Positions 19,144-26,066 of a stretch of 64,000 nucleotides of DNA are shown here, in pieces (the stretch's first letter is position 1; each line of letters begins with the position of its first letter). The notes under the pieces were generated by a model, which saw nothing but the letters and a program-made list of their open reading frames with translations, did not search any database and was not told the DNA's origin. The translations under genes were made by a program, and so were the position numbers. Origin of the DNA: Chryseobacterium aureum (GTDB lineage: Bacteria; Bacteroidota; Bacteroidia; Flavobacteriales; Weeksellaceae); contig NZ_CP034661.1 in NCBI RefSeq assembly GCF_003971235.1, forward strand, positions 4,960,001 through 5,024,000. The letters are read 5' to 3'.

Positions 19144-19809
19144 TCAATTCAGCTTAATAACTCCTGAAGAAGGTGCACCACCACCCGCAGGAGGAGGGCC
19201 GCCGGCAGAAGCCTGATCTGATAGCATACGGTACTGGGCTGTTCCTTTTTCAGTTTTAATCGTTCCGGAAACGGTATACAGATAAAGATCCCCGGAAACA
19301 GAATAACTGTTGGCAGAATTGTTTACATAAAAATCAATCTGTACTGTTGACATTTTTTTTGCCATTTCCAGGAAGGTATTCATCAATGTAGTGATCTGAG
19401 CTTCAGTAAGCCCTTTTGATTTCATTAAATTCTTTGTTTTTTCATAAGAGGCCGAAGCGCCTCCGCCACCAAAAAACCAGGTCCATACAGATAGATTGGC
19501 GCTTGCTGATGTTTTTTCAAACTCTCTGATTTCCTCTTTAGCGCTGGCATTCAGCATGCCCATAGCCAGATCATTAAGTTTTTTTACATCTTCGCTGGAC
19601 ATAGCATTGATCTGAAGTTTTGCTTTGATTCTTCCCTCTGTGTGAGCAGGTACTGTGTAAGAAAGTCCTGTAAGCTGACCCTGTCCCGCCACTTCAATAG
19701 AGTAGGACTCTGTAGATTCTCCGGTTAAACTTTCCGGCTGGTCAAAAATAACTCTTTGAAAAGGGTCGTTGATCCCTACTTCAGTTCTTGTGATTTCAAT
19801 TGTTTCCAT
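19144..19809 (-). CDS. Unknown cytoplasmic protein with Gly/Pro-rich tail
   Basis: I do not recognise this 221-residue protein. It has no signal peptide or clear membrane anchor. Residues 1-70 and 158-200 look beta-rich, the middle (72-150) is helical, and an unusual hydrophobic Trp/Gly/Ala patch (VWTWFFGGGGASASYEKTK, ~107-125) interrupts the helices. The C-terminus (202-216) is a low-complexity stretch of Gly, Pro and Ala. This layout of amphipathic strands around a hydrophobic glycine segment could suit a protein that inserts into membranes or assembles into oligomers, but that is speculation. A 14-bp palindrome lies 35 bases upstream. Confidence 0.55.
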   Translation of the reverse strand: METIEITRTEVGINDPFQRVIFDQPESLTGESTESYSIEVAGQGQLTGLSYTVPAHTEGRIKAKLQINAMSSEDVKKLNDLAMGMLNASAKEEIREFEKTSASANLSVWTWFFGGGGASASYEKTKNLMKSKGLTEAQITTLMNTFLEMAKKMSTVQIDFYVNNSANSYSVSGDLYLYTVSGTIKTEKGTAQYRMLSDQASAGGPPPAGGGAPSSGVIKLN

Positions 19810-20291
19810 GTTTTTGCTTTTGGTTGTTGATTAGTTTTTACCCGTTATAACGTTATAATGAGTTGGTTTTTTCAGCATTAGGAAACCAAAGTAACAAAGA
19901 AAAAAAGAAGAATTTTAGAGTACAAATAACCAAAAATAATCTTGTGTGGAAATACCTAATGATCTGTTTGATAAATGATTGAAATTATTTTGAAAAGTAA
20001 ATAGCAGATATGTTTACAGCTTATCTTGATATTTTCCAACGCATTCCAAATCCTGTAAAAAGTATTGTTCCCTTTTTTATGAGAAAAATTGGTATTGAAC
20101 ATCATAATAGACATAAAAAAACTGTCCCTAATAAGGACAGTCTTTATTATTTTTCTAAAGATTCAATCTTATGAAAAGATCAGTCTTGTAGATATTTATT
20201 AAGTTCAGGATTTAATTGCTTCCTGTCTGATAGAAAATAAAGTTCACTTCGATTAATAATTTTTTTGAGTAAGTGTTTTAAAAAAGAGAGA
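19810..20291. promoter_or_regulatory. 482-base intergenic region: palindrome, candidate promoter and a terminator
   Basis: The region holds the perfect 14-bp palindrome TTATAACGTTATAA (19845-19858), close to the start of the minus-strand gene at 19809. A candidate minus-strand -7 box (TATTTTTG, at 19931-19938) and a terminator for the next gene (20114-20142) are also present. The rest is AT-rich, and I see no other gene in it. The palindrome would sit in the 5' leader if that promoter is used. Confidence 0.4.
20114..20142 (-). terminator. Terminator downstream of the acidic unknown protein
   Basis: On the minus strand ACTGTCC pairs with GGACAGT around a seven-base loop, followed by seven or more T residues. 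It lies about 150 bases past the stop of the gene ending at 20292. Confidence 0.7.
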
Positions 20292-20930
20292 TTATTCCTG
20301 AAAGGCTTCTTTGGGAAGTAAGGCGGCTGTTCTGTAATAGCTGATATCTGTAGCGATCTTGGCCTGAAGGTCCGGGAAAGTATCATAATCATAATGGGAC
20401 CAGTTTTCTTCATGTTCAGGATCTGAAGTTTTGTCTACAGCCAGTTCCAGTTTTCCGTCTTCCTGATAGCTGCATTCTATGGCTGCGTATTTTTCACCGT
20501 TTTCGTCGTGGGTATACCAGCACTTTATGGTTCTTTCAAGCTGCGGCTCATGGGTTTCGTTGTCTATCACCTGCGAACAGATGAAGTTTTCAGGGTCGTC
20601 TGTTTTGAAAACCGTCTTGGAAATTAAGGGAAGCTCATCTACAGATAGGGAATACAATTTATTGGTTGAGATGATAAAATTGCCGGTGATTTGTTTTTTT
20701 TCAAGATCAAAAAAGTCAGATTTTTCCCCGAGGTAGTTCACTACCTGCGTCTCATCTTCTTCTTCACTTAGAAAATAATTGATGTTGTAAACACTGTCTT
20801 CGCTGATAAATTCAATTTCCTTCAGGAAATCGGAACCTTCCTCATAATAATACAGATGATATTCATTTAGCTTTACAGCTTTACTTTTGGAGATAACTTC
20901 TCCAAAAATGTTTTTGTACACTTTTCTCAT
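20292..20930 (-). CDS. Acidic protein of unknown function
   Basis: A 212-residue protein I cannot assign. It has no signal peptide, is rich in Asp, Glu and Tyr (for example LSEEEDETQVV near 54-64 and a C-terminal stretch KTSDPEHEENWSHYDYD near 166-182), and appears soluble. It reads like a small cytoplasmic alpha/beta protein of the type often found singly in Bacteroidetes genomes. The start follows a TTTTAAAA-rich leader, and codon use matches the neighbours. A gene on the same strand (DUF4268) lies 112 bases upstream; cotranscription is possible but not evident. Confidence 0.55.
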   Translation of the reverse strand: MRKVYKNIFGEVISKSKAVKLNEYHLYYYEEGSDFLKEIEFISEDSVYNINYFLSEEEDETQVVNYLGEKSDFFDLEKKQITGNFIISTNKLYSLSVDELPLISKTVFKTDDPENFICSQVIDNETHEPQLERTIKCWYTHDENGEKYAAIECSYQEDGKLELAVDKTSDPEHEENWSHYDYDTFPDLQAKIATDISYYRTAALLPKEAFQE

Positions 20931-21042
20931 TTTTAATCATGTTAGTTTAGTTTCATCTATTAGTTTAAGTGGTGTGGCAAAGATAAGTTTTCTTTTTTTA
21001 TCTTAAAACTAAGCATGAAATAGTATTTATTTCGTAAGAATT

Positions 21043-21471
21043 TCAAATATCCTTTATAAAATCTTCATATTCGTAGTAAAACCTCTCAAAACCGTCCATT
21101 TTCTCAACAAAAAATTCAAAAATTTCCTGCCAGGTATTTTTATTAAAAACGGAAACACCCTGTTTTTCTATCCATATTCTGCTGATTATCTTACCGTTTT
21201 CTAAAGCGAAATGTTCTTCCTTATGAAAGTCTCCAATGAAATCTTTTAATATATCTTCCAGAGACCAGATCTTTTCGTAATAGGCATTTCTGAAAATTTC
21301 GTCCTTCATTTCGATATCCAGAGAAACTTCTGCTTTTTTGTTGTCCGCAGAAAATTTAAATGCCATATCCTTAATTTTGGTATCATAAAGAATCCATTTG
21401 CGGGGAAATGATCTTCCAAAAGCGGTCCAAAATTCTTTTTTTAACTGCTGTGCCTCTTGTTTACTGAACAT
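21043..21471 (-). CDS. DUF4268 domain-containing protein
   Basis: A 142-residue soluble protein. The N-terminal pattern KKEFWTAFGRSFPRKWILYDTKIKDMAFKF is broken here into FWTAFGR and DMAFKF, which with IWSLEDILKD and the aromatic C-terminus (FFVEKMDGFERFYY) matches the DUF4268 family, a domain also found at the end of some restriction and nuclease-like proteins. No catalytic residues can be named and the function is unknown. It is divergent from the Rrf2 gene, with a 128-base gap. Confidence 0.7.
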   Translation of the reverse strand: MFSKQEAQQLKKEFWTAFGRSFPRKWILYDTKIKDMAFKFSADNKKAEVSLDIEMKDEIFRNAYYEKIWSLEDILKDFIGDFHKEEHFALENGKIISRIWIEKQGVSVFNKNTWQEIFEFFVEKMDGFERFYYEYEDFIKDI

Positions 21472-21586
21472 ATCGCAAACATAATGATTTAAAAGGAGAA
21501 AGACAAAAGTATACTGCTGAAAACCGTAAAATTACGGATAAGAAAAATACCCGTTTTATCGTTTTTCAAATATTAAACAATTTTCT

Positions 21587-21594
21587 TATTTTTG
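21587..21594 (+). promoter_or_regulatory. -7 box of the Rrf2 regulator gene
   Basis: TATTTTTG matches TAnnTTTG and ends 5 bases before the ATG. Transcription would begin at or next to the start codon, so the mRNA may be leaderless. Confidence 0.5.
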
Positions 21595-21599
21595 CTGTA

Positions 21600-22007
21600 A
21601 TGCTTTCAAAAAAATCTCAATATGCTTTTAAGGCGCTCTCATATCTTGTAGAAAAAAGAAATGATGGCCCTATTCTTATTTCTGAAATTGCGGAACACAA
21701 AAAGATTCCTTTAAAGTTTTTGGAAAATATTCTGCTTGAACTGAAAAAAGCGGACATTCTCGACAGTAAAAAAGGAAAAGGCGGCGGATACTTCCTTAAA
21801 GAAAATCCAGAAAATGTAAAGCTGGCTAAGATCATCCGTCTGGTCAATGGCCCCATCGCCATGCTTCCCTGCGTAAGTCTGAATTTCTACGAAAAATGTG
21901 AAGACTGCAACGAAGACCACTGCGGACTTCACGATGTTTTGATAGAAGTTCGGGATGCTTCCCTTACTATTCTGGAAAGTAAAACTTTAATGGATCTGGT
22001 AGACTAA
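21600..22007 (+). CDS. Rrf2-family transcriptional regulator
   Basis: A 135-residue winged-helix regulator. The N-terminus LSKKSQYAFKALSYL and helix-turn-helix (about 26-50) followed by the wing KGKGGGYFL (58-66) are classic Rrf2. Four cysteines (91, 100, 103, 108) sit where IscR and NsrR bind an Fe-S cluster, but their spacing differs from IscR, so cluster binding is only possible. Bacteroidetes Rrf2 proteins of this kind are often next to sulfur-assimilation genes; the TauE/SafE exporter downstream fits. It probably binds the operator repeated at 14085-14107 and 22031-22053. Confidence 0.85.
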   Translation: MLSKKSQYAFKALSYLVEKRNDGPILISEIAEHKKIPLKFLENILLELKKADILDSKKGKGGGYFLKENPENVKLAKIIRLVNGPIAMLPCVSLNFYEKCEDCNEDHCGLHDVLIEVRDASLTILESKTLMDLVD

Positions 22008-22030
22008 CCTGATCCTTTTTTTTGAATTAA

Positions 22031-22053
22031 TAGTCTACTTGTTTTGTAGGATA
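22031..22053. promoter_or_regulatory. Rrf2-type operator (copy 2) upstream of the 58-residue protein and TauE genes
   Basis: Reads TAGTCTACT-N6-GTAGGATA, identical in both halves and spacing to 14085-14107. A degenerate -7 box (GATATTTG) lies at 22067-22074, so the operator overlaps the -33 region. Confidence 0.6.
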
Positions 22054-22096
22054 AATATTTTTATCAGATATTTGCAGTACTTCAAATGAATAAATT

Positions 22097-22273
22097 ATGA
22101 TTTCAAAAGAAGAAGCAAACCAAATACAAAAGCTTTCTCATTCTATAATAACAGCAAATTCAGCGGTCGCATCCATTTTACATGGAGAAAAAAACACCTA
22201 CAGTTCTGAGGAAGAAAATCAGTCGGCTGTATTCAAGGTAAAATCAGTTGTTAATGAAGTAATCGGGATATAA
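22097..22273 (+). CDS. 58-residue protein of unknown function, first gene of the TauE unit
   Basis: A small ORF that opens with ATG ATT TCA AAA GAA and ends with TAA, giving 58 residues (MISKEEANQIQKLSHSIITA at the start, VVNEVIGI at the end). It is acidic overall and predicted helical, with no cysteine or membrane segment. Codon use is like that of neighbouring genes. It lies between an Rrf2-type operator and a TauE/SafE gene, 12 bases before the latter, so it should be expressed with it. It is too short for most gene tracks. I do not recognise a family. Confidence 0.6.
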   Translation: MISKEEANQIQKLSHSIITANSAVASILHGEKNTYSSEEENQSAVFKVKSVVNEVIGI

Positions 22274-22285
22274 AGATTTTGTGAT

Positions 22286-23173
22286 ATGGTGATTTCAAGA
22301 AAAATTCAGGTAAGGCTTAATGTACTCTTTATAACGGTTGCTGTTATATCCGTTTTGGTTTTTTCAATGTATGAACTGGGATATCTGGATGAGCTGCTGA
22401 ACATTTTGGCAAAAGATAACTATATTTTTTACTGGATGCTTCTGGTGGGCGTTTTTGCGGAAATTGTTGCAGGGTCCATGGGAATGGGATACGGCGTTAT
22501 CTGTACTACCACTCTTATGCTCCTGAATATTCCGCCGCATATTGTAAGTGCAAGTATTCATTCTGCGGAAAGTTTTACGACAGCGGCGGGAAGCCTCAGC
22601 CATATCAAACTGAAAAATGTAAGCAAAAGTCTGGTGAAAAAACTGGCGATTCCGGCGGTCATTGGGGCGGTCATCGGAGCTGTATCTCTGACTTATCTGG
22701 GAGAATATTATGCAAAAATCACCAAAACATTAATTGCTTTTTATACTTTATACCTCGGAATCCAGATTCTGTCCAATGCTTTTAAGAAAAAACAAAGCAA
22801 AGCTTTGAAAAGAAAAACAAATCTTACCAGGCTGGGAGTGATCGGAGGTTTTATAGATTCGTTTGCCGGAGGAGGGTGGGGGCCTCTGGTTACCGGAACA
22901 TTGATCAAAAATGCTTTCACACCGAGATTTGCCGTAGGAAGTTCTACGGTGGCCAAATTTATTCTTACCCTCACTGCTGCTGTAACTTTTTTCTTTACCC
23001 TGGGAATCCAGCACTGGAATATCATTCTCGGTCTTCTGATAGGCGGAATTATTACCGCGCCCTTTTCAGCAATGCTTACTGCGAGACTTCCGGTAAAGAA
23101 AATGTTTGTGATTATCGGAACATTGGTAATCGTGATGAGTTCTATAACTATTTATAAATCAGTTTTTAATTAA
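22286..23173 (+). CDS. TauE/SafE-family sulfite (organosulfonate) exporter
   Basis: A 295-residue polytopic membrane protein with about eight or nine helices and the duplicated TauE/SafE signatures: VGVFAEIVAGSMGMGYGV (~54-71) in the first half and GFIDSFAGGGWGPLVTG (~189-205) in the second. Members export sulfite, sulfoacetate or related anions, and this one probably protects against sulfite formed in sulfur metabolism. Its position behind an Rrf2 regulator and operator supports a sulfur role. The specific substrate is inferred. Confidence 0.85.
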   Translation: MVISRKIQVRLNVLFITVAVISVLVFSMYELGYLDELLNILAKDNYIFYWMLLVGVFAEIVAGSMGMGYGVICTTTLMLLNIPPHIVSASIHSAESFTTAAGSLSHIKLKNVSKSLVKKLAIPAVIGAVIGAVSLTYLGEYYAKITKTLIAFYTLYLGIQILSNAFKKKQSKALKRKTNLTRLGVIGGFIDSFAGGGWGPLVTGTLIKNAFTPRFAVGSSTVAKFILTLTAAVTFFFTLGIQHWNIILGLLIGGIITAPFSAMLTARLPVKKMFVIIGTLVIVMSSITIYKSVFN

Positions 23174-23261
23174 AAAATAAGCCTGGTGTTGAAAAATAAA
23201 GAGATAAAATAGACATTCGGTTTTGAAAATATTTTACTTTTACATCACTAAATATTAGAAC

Positions 23262-23552
23262 ATGAATTTACATATCATTGCACTTTTTAAGTTTAATGAA
23301 AATTATCTGATGGATGCCGTAGAGCTGTTTCAGAACCTGGTAAAAGAAACCAGAAAAGAAGAAGGCTGCCTGCAGTATGATCTTATTGAAGATAAAGATA
23401 ATAAAGGGACTTTCTTCCTGATTGAGCTTTGGGAAAGTGTAGAACACCACAACAGACATAATGGTCAGGATCATCTTCTGGATTTCCGTAAAGATGCTTC
23501 CAGAATTATGGAAAGCTCAGCAGAGGTGTACAAAGGATTTAAAATATATTAG
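23262..23552 (+). CDS. Antibiotic biosynthesis monooxygenase (ABM) domain protein, YgiN-like
   Basis: A 96-residue single-domain ferredoxin-fold protein. The pattern VKETRKEEGCLQYDLIEDKD...FFLIELWES...HHNRHNGQDH (broken here for length) is that of YgiN-type putative quinol monooxygenases, which act as dimers without cofactor. The substrate is unknown. It follows the TauE gene after 88 bases with no terminator between, so it may belong to the same transcript or have its own weak promoter (TACTTTTA near 23232). Confidence 0.8.
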   Translation: MNLHIIALFKFNENYLMDAVELFQNLVKETRKEEGCLQYDLIEDKDNKGTFFLIELWESVEHHNRHNGQDHLLDFRKDASRIMESSAEVYKGFKIY

Positions 23553-23606
23553 TTTATTTAAAGATTTAAAATTGTTATACAGTTTTATCTTTTCATTTTA
23601 AAGCAT

Positions 23607-23642
23607 AAAAGGCGGTTCCAAGAGTTTGAAACCACCTTTTTA
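23607..23642. terminator. Bidirectional terminator between convergent genes
   Basis: AAAAGGCGGTTCCA pairs imperfectly with TGAAACCACCTTTT. It separates the ABM gene from the convergent T9SS protein gene. Confidence 0.7.
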
Positions 23643-23676
23643 TTAGAAAAAATAGAAAGTATTAAAATAAAAGTTT

Positions 23677-24969
23677 TTATTTCACGATAAGCTTTTTCGT
23701 TTCTGAATGCCCGCCGTAAGTAATTTTTACAAGGTAATTTCCTGAGGTAAGGGTAGAAAGGTTCAGATCCTGCCTGTAGAATCCTGCCTGATTGGTCAGT
23801 TCTTCAGCATATACCTTTTTACCAGTCAGATCATAAACTTCCACACTTCCCTTGTTCTCCGCTTTTTCCTTAACATCAAAAAGAACAGTCACTTTTTTAT
23901 CTGCTGTTGCAGGGTTCGGATAAATACCGAAAGAAGCTTTTTTCCCTACCTCAGTAACGCCCAGTGTTTCCGTGATCTTTTTGTATTTGAAATACATATT
24001 TCCTGTAGTTGCACCTCCGTTGGTAGTAAAGTACATTCTGTAATAATCATTTCCTTTTTTAACGTAGTATACAACATCATTTTTTACAGTTCCGATACCC
24101 TTCCATGAGTGTCCTACCGTAGTGATAGCTGATGAGAAGCCTGTGGCAGCAGGGATTGCAGAAGCTGCCGTTTCCTGAGTTTCGGGCTGTACCATTGCTA
24201 CTTTTATTGTAGGACTTTGGATGGCTCCTGAAAGCGGATACATCTGTATACCCATGTAAAATGTGTAATATTTGGTAAATACGAAATCCCATGCAGTTCT
24301 GGATGGCTCCAGACCAGGAACTTTTGCACCCGTATCAAATGAGAAGTAATTGAAATAAGAATCATCTGTTCCATTAGCGATCGTTCTTGTTTCGGTAGCT
24401 CCCCATGCTGTGCCGTTCCATTTTGAATACCTGAATGTATACCCCGCAAAAGCATCCTCAATGGCAAACTTAATGTAAGTTCCTGAAGCATATTTTAAAA
24501 CAAAAATAGCTTTACCCTGGATATGATGGTTCACAGGATTGTAAACTCCCCAACCTGTTGAAGGAATATTGGGATTAGGGGACGTTACAGGCCCCTGTTC
24601 AAAAGCACCCTGGCTCCAGTCAGTTGTCTGATCCGGGTTGTAAAGCGGAGCTCCCCAAGAAGATTCATTACTGATACTGATATTATCCCAGTCTGCTAAG
24701 TTTGTAGAAGCAGTATATACTTCAATATCTTTTGCGTCATTTATTCTTGATCCGAAGGCATAATTTGAGTTTCTATAAAAAGCAATATCCCAGCTATTGG
24801 CAGGCTGAGAAACCATATTACCATCTGCAAGGTTTACAAACACGCGGTTCTGGTATCCGCTTCCCATCGTCATATTTACCTGCGAGTATCCCATTGCATC
24901 AGTTTGTGCTAAAATAGTCTGCTGAACAGAAAGTGCCAATACTGAAGCCCAAAGTAATTTTATTTTCAT
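23677..24969 (-). CDS. HmuY-like protein with T9SS sorting domain, putative secreted hemophore
   Basis: A 430-residue exported protein: signal peptide to about residue 21 (TILAQ), an HmuY-like core, and a type A T9SS sorting domain (~348-430, starting SFGIYPNPA and ending GGHSETKKLIVK). The core shares with the HmuY lipoprotein encoded at 28185-29303 the paired motifs WD[IL]xF (60-64 and 227-231 here) and the block FxxFSxxTGxxV...P...WDxxFT. HmuY proteins bind heme and pass it to a TonB receptor; here the lipid anchor is replaced by T9SS export, so the protein would be surface-bound or released. A near copy of the heme-operon control module (24988-25041) precedes it. Heme binding is inferred. 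Confidence 0.75.
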   Translation of the reverse strand: MKIKLLWASVLALSVQQTILAQTDAMGYSQVNMTMGSGYQNRVFVNLADGNMVSQPANSWDIAFYRNSNYAFGSRINDAKDIEVYTASTNLADWDNISISNESSWGAPLYNPDQTTDWSQGAFEQGPVTSPNPNIPSTGWGVYNPVNHHIQGKAIFVLKYASGTYIKFAIEDAFAGYTFRYSKWNGTAWGATETRTIANGTDDSYFNYFSFDTGAKVPGLEPSRTAWDFVFTKYYTFYMGIQMYPLSGAIQSPTIKVAMVQPETQETAASAIPAATGFSSAITTVGHSWKGIGTVKNDVVYYVKKGNDYYRMYFTTNGGATTGNMYFKYKKITETLGVTEVGKKASFGIYPNPATADKKVTVLFDVKEKAENKGSVEVYDLTGKKVYAEELTNQAGFYRQDLNLSTLTSGNYLVKITYGGHSETKKLIVK

Positions 24970-24987
24970 AACCTATTTTTTAAATCC

Positions 24988-25041
24988 TTATTTAGAATGA
25001 TTCTACAAAAGTATATAATTATTTTTAATCAGTCTAAATAA
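24988..25041. promoter_or_regulatory. Fur-like control module, copy 1, with -7 box for the HmuY-like T9SS gene
   Basis: Two related boxes 31 bases apart: TTATTTAGAATGATTCTA (24988-25005), containing the palindrome GAATGATTC, and TTATTTTTAATCAGTCTAAA beginning at 25019. A minus-strand -7 box TACTTTTG lies at 25006-25013 between them. The near box would overlap the transcription start. Iron or heme control by Fur is inferred from the genes controlled. Confidence 0.6.
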
Positions 25042-25103
25042 AAACATGATTTTTATCGTGTTTTTGTTTTTAAGGAGGATAAAGGAGGATCAATCTGGAC
25101 ATC

Positions 25104-25136
25104 AAAAAAGCCTGCAGGATTCTTCGTGCAGGCTTT
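25104..25136 (-). terminator. Terminator of the small T9SS protein gene
   Basis: On the minus strand AAAGCCTGCA pairs with TGCAGGCTTT around a ten-base loop, followed by a run of T. Confidence 0.8.
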
Positions 25137-25164
25137 ATAAGGGTCAATAATAGTCTGATAAACC

Positions 25165-25971
25165 TTATTTTTTGATGAACTTTGACTGGATAAGTTTTCC
25201 TTCCGCAGTTTCTACATTCATGTAATATACGCCTGTCTGAAGGGTGCTGATGTCAAATCTCTGGCCATTCAGTTTTCCTTCCGCTGCTTTTTGTCCTGCT
25301 GCAGAATAGATCTGGATGTTTTTAGGATCTTTTTTCACCATAAATTCTAATGCAGACTGATCAGAATTTAAAGCAAATCTGAAATTTTCCGTTGATTGAT
25401 GGCTGTCTGAAACGCCCAGGGAAGCAGTGGTGCTGTACACTACATTATCTACCTGAATCGCCACGTGCGTAGCAGTTGGTGTAAATTTGAACACAAGATA
25501 TGATCCTGTAGAAGCCGGAATGTTCACACTGATATTCTGAACCGTACCAATAGTTGTTACATTAACAGGATTTCCGACAGGTACAAATGTTGACATATCC
25601 GCGGGATTGGATGCTACACCGATCTGGATGCTTCCGGGACCAGGTGAAGGAGAAACCAGCGTTGTATCAAAAGTCAAGGTTTTATTTCCTGCAGGGGTTT
25701 CTATTTGCGGGGAGATCAGATAAGAGGTTCCTGTAGCATTGTTTCCGGCATATGACTGTATAAATCTGTTAGAATCTCCTGCAACAATCATTCTTGGCGG
25801 CACTGGAGGGAATTCTCCCGTTATCGGAGCTACTATGGCAGACCATCCGAATTGAGGGAAAGTAGTATTTCCCACTGTGAAATTATTAAAATTTTCATTG
25901 ATGTCAGCTACCTGAGCATTGGCGGTGAAAGCCGTACACACAAGAGCCCCTAAAAGTAATTTTAATTTCAT
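25165..25971 (-). CDS. Exported T9SS cargo protein with a jelly-roll-like domain
   Basis: A 268-residue protein with a signal peptide ending NAQ (~20), a beta-rich domain (about 22-185, beginning VADINENFNNF and including SYLISPQIETPAGNKTLTFD in shorter pieces) of the type called cleaved-adhesin or choice-of-anchor-J, and a T9SS type A sorting domain (~198-268, ending SKFIKK). Such domains bind carbohydrate or host protein in other species. The gene shares its upstream control region with the divergent heme receptor gene, so it is probably iron- or heme-regulated, though its role in heme uptake is unknown. It lies on the same strand as the HmuY-like gene but has its own terminator. Confidence 0.72.
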   Translation of the reverse strand: MKLKLLLGALVCTAFTANAQVADINENFNNFTVGNTTFPQFGWSAIVAPITGEFPPVPPRMIVAGDSNRFIQSYAGNNATGTSYLISPQIETPAGNKTLTFDTTLVSPSPGPGSIQIGVASNPADMSTFVPVGNPVNVTTIGTVQNISVNIPASTGSYLVFKFTPTATHVAIQVDNVVYSTTASLGVSDSHQSTENFRFALNSDQSALEFMVKKDPKNIQIYSAAGQKAAEGKLNGQRFDISTLQTGVYYMNVETAEGKLIQSKFIKK

Positions 25972-25981
25972 GAGATTATTT

Positions 25982-26048
25982 TTATTTAGAATTATTCCAC
26001 AAAAATATACATTTATTTTTAATGAGTCTAAATAAAGTTTTATATTTG
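25982..26048. promoter_or_regulatory. Divergent Fur-like control module, copy 2, with -7 boxes for both directions
   Basis: The first 54 bases match 24988-25041 at 48 positions: a box with GAATTATTC (25989-25997) and, 31 bases on, TTATTTTTAATGAGTCTAAA. A minus-strand -7 box TATTTTTG (26000-26007) serves the T9SS protein gene; a plus-strand box TATATTTG (26041-26048) serves the receptor gene. Both promoters would be blocked by one regulator. Confidence 0.65.
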
Positions 26049-26066
26049 TCGAAAATTTGTACCCTT

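Noticed and set aside
20180..20413. Minus-strand ORF overlapping and extending beyond the acidic unknown protein
   Set aside because: Considered as a frameshifted C-terminal continuation, but it starts inside the real gene in another frame, has Pro/Arg-rich shadow composition at its start, and there is no sign of an interrupted family.
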